Positions 1-6,095 of a stretch of 7,004 nt of DNA are shown here, piece by piece; within the stretch, counting starts at the first letter, position 1; each line of letters opens with the position of its first letter. The notes under the pieces were generated by a model. It ran no database searches. It saw only the letters and a list, made by a program, of their open reading frames with translations, and was not told the DNA's origin. Origin of the DNA: Alphaproteobacteria bacterium (GTDB lineage Bacteria; Pseudomonadota; Alphaproteobacteria; UBA2136; UBA6156). The DNA is taken from assembly GCA_027490875.1 (NCBI GenBank), contig JAIXXE010000013.1:1-7004 (forward strand). The letters are read 5' to 3'. Both the position numbers and the translations under genes were made by a program.

Positions 1-531
1 AGGCTGCTCGGCGTGTGATGCCGCAACAGGGTTAGCCGCTGGTACGCGGGGTGGCGTTTGGGCTGGGCCTTTACGAACCTTATCGGCAATGCCGTAACGC
101 TGCGCCACACGCGAGATAAAGTTTGTACCGCTTAAATCCAGCTTATGCCGTTTGCTGGAGGACTGCAGGCGGGTTACCATAAACTCGATACAATCTTGAA
201 AGTCCTTACGCGTTAGTTCAAAATCGCCGCGCGTATTCTTGGCTACGTAACCACGGGTGGCGCGGTCAGCCTGCACCAGGACGTACTCCCACAGCCGCGC
301 AAAATTTACCATATCGGTGCCTTCGGGTGTGGTGCGGATAAAGGTTTCGGCAAAGTTACCATGCCGGGCTAACTGAACCATCTGATTCAGCAGGCGGGCG
401 CGAAATTGCGGGTTGCCTTTGTTCATATATTTATTGAGGACTGCCCCCAAGGCCGCCTCAAACCCACTGTCGTTATTGGCTTGGGATGCGGGGACTGAAC
501 CGGGGGGACTTTGGAATGAACCTTCAGGCAT
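1..531 (-). CDS. Unrecognised cytosolic protein, C-terminus beyond window
   Basis: This open frame begins at an ATG (531-529) and runs without a stop for 177 codons to the left edge, so the C-terminus is missing. A Shine-Dalgarno-like GGAG (within 541-545) lies 8 nt before the ATG and supports the start. The visible protein begins MPEGSFQSPPGS, a short Pro/Ser/Gly-rich lead. A compact, mostly helical-looking region of mixed charge follows (about residues 22-150, including the stretches FEAALGAVLNKYM and FVTRL-like helices). It then becomes rich in Pro and Ala (about residues 155-177), like a linker to a further domain. I see no signal peptide or membrane segment, so it is probably cytoplasmic. 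I do not recognise the family. It is last in the run of secretion genes, after a 194-nt gap holding a plausible promoter, so it may be transcribed separately. Being a real gene is likely; its function is unknown. Confidence 0.75.
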   Translation of the reverse strand, partial: MPEGSFQSPPGSVPASQANNDSGFEAALGAVLNKYMNKGNPQFRARLLNQMVQLARHGNFAETFIRTTPEGTDMVNFARLWEYVLVQADRATRGYVAKNTRGDFELTRKDFQDCIEFMVTRLQSSSKRHKLDLSGTNFISRVAQRYGIADKVRKGPAQTPPRVPAANPVAASHAEQP

Positions 532-547
532 AACAGGTGCTCCGTTT

Positions 548-631
548 TTATGTTGCACTTTGATATTCGTAGGCTTCACCAGTTTGTGACGCCTCGTAAT
601 AATCCAGGGTTGCGGGCATGATGTCCCGCAT
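548..631 (-). CDS. Possible 27-residue small ORF / leader peptide
   Basis: A short frame reads MRDIMPATLDYYEASQTGEA and ends in SAT before a TAA. It is acidic and tyrosine-rich and has ordinary codons. It ends 16 nt before the ATG of the next gene, in the same direction. An in-frame TAG lies two codons upstream of its ATG, so it cannot be longer. There is no convincing Shine-Dalgarno sequence. If the promoter proposed at 636-663 is real, transcription would start at or within a few bases of this ATG, which would make it leaderless. A hairpin also overlaps the start codon. It could be a leader peptide, a small secretion accessory protein, or a chance ORF. The evidence is position and composition only. 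Confidence 0.3.
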   Translation of the reverse strand: MRDIMPATLDYYEASQTGEAYEYQSAT

Positions 632-635
632 TTTT
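611..635 (+). terminator. Hairpin with T-run, terminator-like on plus strand
   Basis: TGCGGG (611-616) and CCCGCA (625-630) form a perfect 6-bp stem around an 8-nt loop, followed on the plus strand by five T residues (631-635). Read on the plus strand this looks like a short intrinsic terminator, yet all genes around it are on the minus strand. It would therefore stop antisense transcription. Read on the minus strand the same hairpin lies at the beginning of the small ORF and includes the last two bases of its ATG. In that case it could act in the leader of the downstream gene. The stem is short, so confidence is modest. Confidence 0.35.
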
Positions 636-663
636 AATCTAGGTATTTGTTTACTTCTGACAA
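636..663 (-). promoter_or_regulatory. Candidate sigma-70 promoter for the leftmost gene
   Basis: On the minus strand TTGTCA (663-658), one mismatch from TTGACA, is followed after 16 nt by TAGATT (641-636), a four-of-six match to TATAAT, in an AT-rich stretch. It sits in the 194-nt gap between the lipoprotein gene and the leftmost gene and points toward the latter. The expected start of transcription falls close to position 631. It would give the leftmost gene its own transcript in addition to any read-through from upstream. Confidence 0.4.
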
Positions 664-665
664 GG

Positions 666-674
666 CTTATAACA
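666..674 (-). promoter_or_regulatory. Possible extended -10 element
   Basis: The minus strand reads TGTTATAAG, matching the extended -10 pattern TGnTATAAT with one mismatch. No good -35 is seen 17 nt upstream, which extended -10 promoters do not strictly need. It would start transcription about 25-30 nt upstream of the other candidate promoter and would give the small ORF a short leader. This is a weak call because the whole stretch is AT-rich. Confidence 0.25.
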
Positions 675-725
675 TCAAATAACGCCACTTATCGCAGCAT
701 TGTTCGCTTTATAGATAAAACCCCC

Positions 726-1721
726 TTAAGGAGTGGCCAAAATCTCGATGGTGTCGCCATCCAGCTGTGGCGCAACCAGCGTGCTGATGGGCACGGTTTC
801 CAGGGCCGCTACCTTGGCAAGATACCGCGACAGCGCCCGCACCCGCTCTTGAAACGCGGGGCTGTTTGGCTTGGCACCCCGCGCTACCAAGCTGATAGTA
901 TCAGACTTCCGCAGCATCTCCACCACGGTACGGCTGGCTGGCAGCTGGTCGCGGTCGGGCCAGACTTTGTCGGGCTCGTAACGCACTGTCCAGATGGCCA
1001 GATCGTTATTGCTTTGCGGAATCCGCCCTGTCGCTGCCGTTTGGGCATCGGCCAGCGATGGCAACCGGTTGGGCGACGCCTGGAGCGTACTGCGAATGGT
1101 GGAGTCGGGTAAGGCGCCACTGACGGGCATAAAGCCTTCGGCATAGACCGGCTGTGCCGCTGCCGTATCGGCTACCATGGCCGAAGCGGCTTCAGGTTCA
1201 TTCTGCCAGGTTGGTGTTTGCAGGGCCTGTCGTACGGTTTGTACCAATTGCGGCTGACCGAGACTGGCGGCCTGCGTGGTTGACAGTTCGGGGTTCATCA
1301 CGCTGCCCATCCGGCCTAATTCGTTACGTTCAACCAGCTGCATGCGGCGGTCGAGACGCAGCAGGGCCTGCTCGGCACGGTCAAGACGTCTCTTAAGCTC
1401 CTGGTGTTCGGCCTCCATCGCCTGCGTCTGAGCATTGTACAATGGGGCCTGCTGATAGGCATAATCGGGCCTTTGACTTACCACGGGCTGAGGCTGGCGA
1501 ACCCGTGGCGCTGGCGCAGCGACGACTGGGTCGGCGTAGCCATAGGCTTCATCGGCATAGTCTTGCTGTTGCTGGTAGGCCATGCGGGACTGGCCGGGCG
1601 CACGCCCTAGCATGGATTGGCAGCCAGTCAGGAATGCCACACCTGCTAAAGTCGTAAGCATCCAGCGTGCATTCACGGCCCGCGTAATGGTTATTTGTTT
1701 GTTTTTGCTATCGACAGGCAT
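726..1721 (-). CDS. Outer-membrane-type lipoprotein with coiled coil, secretion cluster
   Basis: The protein has 331 residues from the ATG at 1721. I chose this start because AAAGGGG (1735-1729) lies 7 nt upstream. A longer in-frame start at 1814 would overlap the preceding gene and add a tail that does not look like a signal sequence. A basic N-region leads into a hydrophobic stretch (about residues 19-31) and the lipobox LTGC with Cys34. Gln at +2 fits outer-membrane sorting. Residues 45-95 are rich in Gln, Tyr, Pro and Ala, like a flexible tether. Residues about 98-133 (EAEHQELKRRLDRAEQALL and onward) form a heptad-like coiled coil. The C-terminal part, residues 240-331, looks folded, with a loose resemblance to OmpA-like peptidoglycan-binding domains but without their usual Asp/Arg signature. 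It follows the small membrane gene by 55 nt. The lipoprotein call is strong. A role as an envelope-spanning subunit of the secretion channel is inferred from context. Confidence 0.85.
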   Translation of the reverse strand: MPVDSKNKQITITRAVNARWMLTTLAGVAFLTGCQSMLGRAPGQSRMAYQQQQDYADEAYGYADPVVAAPAPRVRQPQPVVSQRPDYAYQQAPLYNAQTQAMEAEHQELKRRLDRAEQALLRLDRRMQLVERNELGRMGSVMNPELSTTQAASLGQPQLVQTVRQALQTPTWQNEPEAASAMVADTAAAQPVYAEGFMPVSGALPDSTIRSTLQASPNRLPSLADAQTAATGRIPQSNNDLAIWTVRYEPDKVWPDRDQLPASRTVVEMLRKSDTISLVARGAKPNSPAFQERVRALSRYLAKVAALETVPISTLVAPQLDGDTIEILATP

Positions 1722-1728
1722 CGACCAA

Positions 1729-1735
1729 CCCCTTT
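1729..1735 (-). promoter_or_regulatory. Ribosome binding site fixing the lipoprotein start
   Basis: AAAGGGG lies 7 nt before the ATG at 1721. It decides between this start and a longer in-frame ATG at 1814, which would overlap the upstream coding region by 38 nt. Confidence 0.6.
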
Positions 1736-1776
1736 CGGTTATGACGCCATGGTAACAGAGTTTTAGGGTGCTGCAA

Positions 1777-2061
1777 TCAAATTTTTGAGTTGAAGAAGTC
1801 ACGAAATGCTGCAAAAATAACCTTGATGGCTTTATGCAACATATCGATCAATCCTTTCAGCATGACCCCGAACCCAATCAGCAGCCACTTTAACGCTTTA
1901 AATACGATTGTAATAATTGTTTTAATGAAGTTTTCTTTAGCTTTTGGATCGCGTATGAAGTTAATAATACCGAGTATTAAAACTACAACAAGTCCAATCA
2001 GTAAAACCCGCATCAATGGTTCGATAAAGTTTACATAAATCGCGGCAATGCTTTCAATCAT
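1777..2061 (-). CDS. Small AT-rich membrane protein, unknown function
   Basis: This is a 94-residue protein starting at an ATG 6 nt after the stop of the coupling ATPase. GAGAGGA (2077-2071), located within the end of the ATPase gene, sits 9 nt upstream, so translation is probably coupled. Residues about 15-36 (MRVLLIGLVVVLILGIINFI) are a strong membrane segment. Residues 48-94 alternate Lys with bulky hydrophobics (for example KALKWLLIGFGVMLKGLI) and could be a second membrane segment plus amphipathic helices. No cysteine or catalytic motif is visible. The gene is clearly richer in A and T than its neighbours, visible as runs such as AATAATTGT and TTAATAATA, and it uses many Ile, Lys and Phe codons. 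It could be a small inner-membrane subunit of the secretion machine, an exclusion-type protein or a holin-like protein; nothing here decides this. Confidence 0.75.
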   Translation of the reverse strand: MIESIAAIYVNFIEPLMRVLLIGLVVVLILGIINFIRDPKAKENFIKTIITIVFKALKWLLIGFGVMLKGLIDMLHKAIKVIFAAFRDFFNSKI

Positions 2062-2067
2062 AAGGGC

Positions 2068-3498
2068 TTATCCTCTCCGTTCATTGCCTGTCGCCAAACG
2101 GTTGTACATATCGGCGAGACCGACCCCGTTGACCAGTGGCATTCTAAACCTTGGGAAGTCCAGCTCTTCACCCCCTTTGCGGAGCTCGACGAAAGGGATT
2201 TTAAGGCGTAGCACGCCCATGGGGCCCATATAGATGGCCTCGCCGGTCTTCAGGTTGGTAAAATCTTCTGGGCGCGCCACTGCGTCGTACTCCACGCGGG
2301 TGCTCTTGCTATAGCCGCGGCCTCGGTCGCTGGTCAGCAACATGCTGGCATCCTGGTTGCCGCTGGCAAACCCGATGTTTTCGCTGTAGCTCTGGCTGAC
2401 AAACTCTTTAAGCGCTTGTCCGGCCATCTTGCTCATGGTTTCAGCACTTTCAGGGTCTTTTAAGCCAAAACTGATTTTGCTGTAGGTATTCCCCAAAATT
2501 TTATAGGCAAAGTCCATGCTTAGGCCACGGTCCTTATCGGAAAGCGAACTGATGGTCTGAATGAACGGAAAGAGGCTGATATTGGCGCTGCGGGCTTGTT
2601 CAAACAGTGGTGCCAAGGTCGACATTGCATAGCTGCTAAACTCATCCATCAGCACCAGAAAGGTTGGGTTTGGCCGTTCTTCCGGGGCGATGTTTTGCAG
2701 CTGACCGACGGCAGTACGTAGGTCTGAAAGCAGAATCTTGGCAAAATCAGTGGCCACTTCTGCCTTCGCAAGCATGGGCAAGCCAATGTAAACAAGCTGG
2801 TTTTCCTTAATGGCCTGCAACAGATCAACTTCGGGGTTGTAGGCATTAAGCACCTTGCCGGCCTCGCCACGATCGTAGCTGGCAATTTTACCGGTTAAGT
2901 CGCCAAAGGTGTGCTGAAAGACCTTGCTGTTGAGCACGCGCATGCCCGTGCGTTTGTCATCCTCATGCAATTGATCGAAGAAAATCCGGAACTTGGAATA
3001 GCTTTCGCTCTCCTTGGGGCCTTCCTTCAGCAGATACCGAAGCAGGCTCTCGCTGCTGAACACGGCGTTCAGATCGCTAAAGGTAAAGGGTAGGCCCATA
3101 TCCTTTAGTAACCCAACAATCGCCCCAACAGCCTTACCGGCTTGGCTGCGGAAATAGGTCTCTTTGCCGCCCGAGCCCATCAACAACATCAAGCGGGTGG
3201 TAATTTCCTCGGCGTCGCCGCGCAGTAACGGATTGTAAGTATTGGAATGGGCTGCATCATCAATGTTAATGATTCGCACGTCCTGCCAACGGTGGTGCAT
3301 CTTGGCGAGCGTGAGGAACTCCCGGATCGCGTCCTTGTTGTTTTTACCGTCGATGTGAATGACCCCACCGCCACGCATCATTTGCTGCTTAAGAATCAGG
3401 TTCAGAAAGTTACTTTTACCTGAACCGGTGGCCGCCACGCCAAGGCAATGGCGGCTCATCAGCTCGCTAGGTAAAAAGAGTTGGCCATTGCTGATCAT
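2068..3498 (-). CDS. traD: TraD/VirD4-type coupling ATPase, soluble part
   Basis: This 476-residue protein is a hexameric-type P-loop ATPase of the coupling-protein family, which recruits substrate (DNA or protein) to a type IV secretion channel at the inner membrane. It opens with GQLFLPSELMSRH, the usual lead-in to the nucleotide-binding fold. The Walker A is AATGSGKS (residues 22-29), allowed by the [AG]x4GK[ST] pattern. Next comes VIHIDGKNNKD (46-56), as in TraD/TraG relatives. Walker B is LVLMDEF (281-287), a Gln-containing PFIQTISSL lies at 311-319, and EDFTNLKTGEAIYM near 411-424 matches the C-terminal part of the family. The family normally carries two N-terminal membrane segments. 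Here they are on the preceding 113-residue ORF, in the same frame, separated by TAA and six codons. No Shine-Dalgarno sequence precedes this ATG, so it may be made by reinitiation, by stop read-through, or poorly. The family is sure; the name traD is by analogy with the traF/traU neighbours. Confidence 0.9.
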   Translation of the reverse strand: MISNGQLFLPSELMSRHCLGVAATGSGKSNFLNLILKQQMMRGGGVIHIDGKNNKDAIREFLTLAKMHHRWQDVRIINIDDAAHSNTYNPLLRGDAEEITTRLMLLMGSGGKETYFRSQAGKAVGAIVGLLKDMGLPFTFSDLNAVFSSESLLRYLLKEGPKESESYSKFRIFFDQLHEDDKRTGMRVLNSKVFQHTFGDLTGKIASYDRGEAGKVLNAYNPEVDLLQAIKENQLVYIGLPMLAKAEVATDFAKILLSDLRTAVGQLQNIAPEERPNPTFLVLMDEFSSYAMSTLAPLFEQARSANISLFPFIQTISSLSDKDRGLSMDFAYKILGNTYSKISFGLKDPESAETMSKMAGQALKEFVSQSYSENIGFASGNQDASMLLTSDRGRGYSKSTRVEYDAVARPEDFTNLKTGEAIYMGPMGVLRLKIPFVELRKGGEELDFPRFRMPLVNGVGLADMYNRLATGNERRG

Positions 3499-3516
3499 AA
3501 CAAATATTTCAATGCT

Positions 3517-3858
3517 TTAGCGACCGTTGTTATCATACATCACTTGGGCTACTTCGCCCCAGTAGTATTCGGTGGGGACGCGGTTGGTTTGCTGGCGTGG
3601 TTCCAAGGGTTTAAGGGTCATGTAATGGCCCAAGCGAGGGCCGTAGAGCAATAAGCCATAGGCCGCCCCGAATAAAAAGCCCAATAACAGCATCGCACCG
3701 AGTTCGCTGCGGTCGGCAATCGAAGGATGCAAGACCCACAACACCAACCCCAGCAGGCCAAACGGCTTCATCACCCAAATGAGGCGTGAACGCGCCAGCC
3801 CGACCTCTTCAGGCTTATGGAGTGAAAGATTTTCGGACCCTTGGGCTAGTTCAACCAT
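3517..3858 (-). CDS. Two-TM protein, probable membrane domain of coupling protein
   Basis: This is a 113-residue protein with membrane segments at about residues 27-45 (within IWVMKPFGLLGLVLWVLH) and 53-72 (LGAMLLLGFLFGAAYGLLLY). They are joined by a short loop and followed by a polar tail of about 40 residues. Two closely spaced N-terminal membrane helices are the normal membrane anchor of TraD/VirD4/DotL coupling proteins. The TAA at 3519-3517 is followed in the same frame by six sense codons and then the ATPase ATG, so the two ORFs together would read as one protein of about 596 residues. I therefore read it as the anchor half of a split or interrupted coupling protein. A separate small membrane subunit remains possible. 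The Shine-Dalgarno sequence is weak (AAGAA about 10 nt upstream). It follows the traF-like gene after 88 nt. Confidence 0.75.
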   Translation of the reverse strand: MVELAQGSENLSLHKPEEVGLARSRLIWVMKPFGLLGLVLWVLHPSIADRSELGAMLLLGFLFGAAYGLLLYGPRLGHYMTLKPLEPRQQTNRVPTEYYWGEVAQVMYDNNGR

Positions 3859-3909
3859 GATTAAAGCATTCTTGTTGAGGTTGTGGCATCTGGCAAGAGC
3901 CTATCGTGA

Positions 3910-3931
3910 CTGGCAGGAGGAAACCTGACAG
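3910..3931. repeat. Imperfect inverted repeat in the gap after traF-like gene
   Basis: CTGGCAGG (3910-3917) and CCTGACAG (3924-3931) pair at seven of eight positions around a 6-nt loop. It lies in the 88-nt gap between the traF-like gene and the two-TM gene, the only sizeable gap in this part of the run. No T-run follows on either strand, so it is not a typical terminator. It may be an RNA-processing or stabilising hairpin, or chance. Confidence 0.35.
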
Positions 3932-3946
3932 CAAGGTAAACCCCAT

Positions 3947-4798
3947 CTACAGGCCCATTCCAGCAAGCCAGGCCTTTACTTGCGGGCCGAGCAGGGGGCC
4001 GCTGAGGCGCTCGGGCGGTACGGCTCCACGACTCACCAGCAGCGTGGGGGTCTGCCGAATCTCCAGCCGCTCCAGTTCGCCGGGGTTAGGGGTGCGCCAG
4101 TCGCAGGGGAGGCCATCGCGGTTGGCGGGTACGGGTGACTGACGCTGGGAAAGTGGCGTAACATCGACGCAGGTAAATACTAACTTATCGGAAAGAGTCT
4201 GGGTCAACGCCTGTAAATCTGGTTTCAGACGGGCGCAAAAGGGGCAGCTGGCACTAAAATAGTACAGAAGTTCGGGTTTTCGGGTTGTTGCGGGGGCATA
4301 GGCCCCAAAGCGTAGGCTGCTTGTGGGGGTGGCAGCGGGGGGCATTTTCATCTGTGGCTCTTGTACCACTTTTGACTGACTTGGGCGGCCCGTCGGTGCG
4401 GTTGCAGCGGGCGCCATCGCTTGCTCAGCCTCGCGCCAGGCGACCGCCAAGGCGTCAGCACGAGCCTTCTGGGCCTGAAAGGCAGAGACCCACCGCAGGG
4501 CATTCTGCGGCGTTGGGTTCACGTAGAACTCGGCAAACTCCCGTGGGGGCTTGCCATGGTTATCCAGAAACTCCTGAACAGGGTCTTGCTGAGGGTCTGC
4601 CGCGATGACGGGAGGCAAGGTGGGCGTTACAACAGTCGCGGTGCCGCGCCCCTGGCAGCGGCTGCCACCGAGCGCGAAGTAATCGACACAGGTTTTATAC
4701 TGACTCTGGGTTTGGCCCTGAATGGGTTGAGCGTGCACTTGCGTCAGCACTGAACCCATAACTGCTGTTGCGGTAATGGCAATGATTGTTGTTCTCAT
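3947..4798 (-). CDS. traF: TraF-like periplasmic thioredoxin-fold protein (CPFC)
   Basis: This is a 283-residue exported protein of the F-type conjugation TraF family, which acts in the periplasm in pilus assembly. Residues 1-23 are a Sec signal peptide ending in VHA before QPIQG. Residues 93-121 (NPTPQNALRWVSAFQAQKAR and onward to AW) match the conserved TraF pattern of Pro-Thr-x-x-Asn followed by a Gln- and Ala-rich helix. A Pro/Ala-rich linker (about 128-160) leads into a thioredoxin fold. That fold has CPFC at 185-188 and the cis-proline site QTPTLLV at 249-255. Further cysteines lie at 37, 48, 210 and 232. F-plasmid TraF lacks a CxxC, so this relative is probably redox-active, perhaps as a disulfide isomerase for the ten-cysteine TraU-like protein encoded 37 nt upstream. 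No clear Shine-Dalgarno sequence precedes the ATG. The family call is good; the redox role is inferred. Confidence 0.8.
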   Translation of the reverse strand: MRTTIIAITATAVMGSVLTQVHAQPIQGQTQSQYKTCVDYFALGGSRCQGRGTATVVTPTLPPVIAADPQQDPVQEFLDNHGKPPREFAEFYVNPTPQNALRWVSAFQAQKARADALAVAWREAEQAMAPAATAPTGRPSQSKVVQEPQMKMPPAATPTSSLRFGAYAPATTRKPELLYYFSASCPFCARLKPDLQALTQTLSDKLVFTCVDVTPLSQRQSPVPANRDGLPCDWRTPNPGELERLEIRQTPTLLVSRGAVPPERLSGPLLGPQVKAWLAGMGL

Positions 4799-4835
4799 GA
4801 TACAGTTCTGCCAGAGTGTTACGCGTGAAACATTG

Positions 4836-6083
4836 TTAGTAGAAAAATTCGTCTTTGCAGGAACCTATCTGACGGTTATAAACCCGACAGCCAGTTTTGA
4901 CCCAGTAACTAAAGATATAGGTCCCGGCATCGGCATTGCTGGCAAGCGTTGGGTTAGGGTTTTGCAAGGCAATGTCGGGTTGACCTCGCCGGCCGGTGGT
5001 CGCCCACCAAGGGCCGGGGCTGGATTCTCCCGGCACGAAGCAATCCGAACCACGATGTTGAGACTTCTGCTTCCCGATCGTTCCCATGCTTTCGGCGTAG
5101 TCCGATGGCGCCTTCACAAAGGGGTAGTCCATGCTCATCCGCAGGCCGCCATTTCGTTCCGTGGCTGTACGGTTCATGCTTTGCGCTTTGCGGAGCCCGC
5201 GCAGGCTAACCAAAGCCGCCGCGACGGCACGGTTGGGGTGGGTAACCCACCCTGTGGCCTGACGTTCATCGCCCCAGCAGGCTGCCACATCGGGGACGCC
5301 TTGCTTGCAGACTTGGTTGGGGGGGGGAGACCTCAGCGTAGCAGTCTTCGTATTTTTGTCACCACGCCAGGTTGGGTCACGGTCGGAAATATAGGCCGTA
5401 AAGCTGCCGGCGGGCCCGTCAGGTGCGCTTTCCATAATTCCACGTATTTGGTCATATTTGGCCCCATAACCAAAAGGGTACTTGTCATTACCAGTAGTAC
5501 CTCTGGCACTGCAAAGCCCCCCCCCACTGACCGCCCAAAAACCAGAGCCATGAATAATCGCGCGGTCGCCCGAGGGTTTGGGGCTGGATGTCCAAACACG
5601 GACATTAAAGAACCAGTTGGGGCCTTCGCCGCATTCATTGGAAAGTTCCAGCGAATCGGTACTGGTTGGCCCCAGCAGGTTAGGGCTCAGATAACTAAAG
5701 CCTTTCTGACAACTTACCTCCACAATCGCGGCTGGTTCCCAATAGGAATAGGTCGCTGTCTGTGCCCATATAAAAGGTGCGCACATGACACTCTCAGGTT
5801 CACCATTCGAATCGCTGCGACAGCCAAGATTATAGAGGTTGCTAAAGGTTGGTATCTCGCGCGGGTTGAGCCCCAAATGGCTGAACTGCCCTTGAACTTC
5901 GACCGACGAGCCACGCCGAAGGGCATCGATGAGCGGCTGATAGTTCATGGTTGGGTCGGGTTTGGGGGTGGTAGGTTTGGCAGGTGTTTCTGCAGCCTTT
6001 TGAGCTACCGCGACCCCCGCCACCACTATAAACCCAAGGCCCAGCCAGAATGTCTTCATACCTCTAGTATAGGCTGCGGCCAT
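4836..6083 (-). CDS. traU: TraU-like conjugal transfer protein, cysteine-rich, exported
   Basis: This is a 415-residue protein if started at 6083, or 407 from the ATG at 6059; both give a signal peptide around MKTFWLGLGFIVVAGVAVA. The 6083 ATG is 12 nt after the previous stop. The 6059 ATG has AGAGG only 1 nt away, too close to work well. TraU is a periplasmic protein needed for DNA transfer and mating-pair stabilisation in F-type systems. The match rests on YSYWEPAAIVEVSC (113-125), like the TraU (F/Y)WEPARxVEVT segment. It also rests on the ending GTYIFSYWVKTGC (387-399), like the usual TraU C-terminus, and on ten cysteines (88, 101, 125, 151, 191, 259, 269, 348, 399, 409). It is longer than F TraU (about 330). 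The thioredoxin-fold protein next to it fits a need for disulfide handling. The mRNA contains a C9 and a G9 tract. The family call is fairly good but made by eye. Confidence 0.7.
   Translation of the reverse strand: MAAAYTRGMKTFWLGLGFIVVAGVAVAQKAAETPAKPTTPKPDPTMNYQPLIDALRRGSSVEVQGQFSHLGLNPREIPTFSNLYNLGCRSDSNGEPESVMCAPFIWAQTATYSYWEPAAIVEVSCQKGFSYLSPNLLGPTSTDSLELSNECGEGPNWFFNVRVWTSSPKPSGDRAIIHGSGFWAVSGGGLCSARGTTGNDKYPFGYGAKYDQIRGIMESAPDGPAGSFTAYISDRDPTWRGDKNTKTATLRSPPPNQVCKQGVPDVAACWGDERQATGWVTHPNRAVAAALVSLRGLRKAQSMNRTATERNGGLRMSMDYPFVKAPSDYAESMGTIGKQKSQHRGSDCFVPGESSPGPWWATTGRRGQPDIALQNPNPTLASNADAGTYIFSYWVKTGCRVYNRQIGSCKDEFFY
5319..5327. repeat. Nine-base homopolymer (C9 in mRNA) inside traU-like gene
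   Basis: Nine consecutive G residues on the plus strand are C9 in the mRNA and encode the SPPPN stretch near residue 253 of the TraU-like protein. A one-base slip would shift the frame. The frame is intact here. Confidence 0.8.
5517..5525. repeat. Nine-base homopolymer (G9 in mRNA) inside traU-like gene
   Basis: Nine consecutive C residues on the plus strand are G9 in the mRNA and encode SGGGL near residue 187. The tract is complementary to the C9 tract about 190 nt away in the same transcript. The frame is intact here. Confidence 0.8.
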
Positions 6084-6095
6084 CGGTTGAACAAC

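Noticed and set aside
618..1112. A 164-codon plus-strand frame opposite the lipoprotein gene
   Set aside because: It overlaps the well-supported lipoprotein C-terminus on the other strand and reads as low-complexity, Arg- and Gly-rich sequence without motifs.
1742..1814. Longer start for the lipoprotein at 1814
   Set aside because: It would overlap the upstream membrane gene, puts about 50 residues before the hydrophobic core of the lipoprotein signal, and ignores the good ribosome site before the ATG at 1721.
3511..3870. 9-bp inverted repeat (AATGCTTTA at 3511-3519, TAAAGCATT at 3862-3870) flanking the two-TM gene
   Set aside because: It is short and AT-rich, with no target duplication or transposase. 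One copy lies at the TAA and the other just upstream of the ATG, probably by chance. The spacing is that of a single small gene, not a known element.
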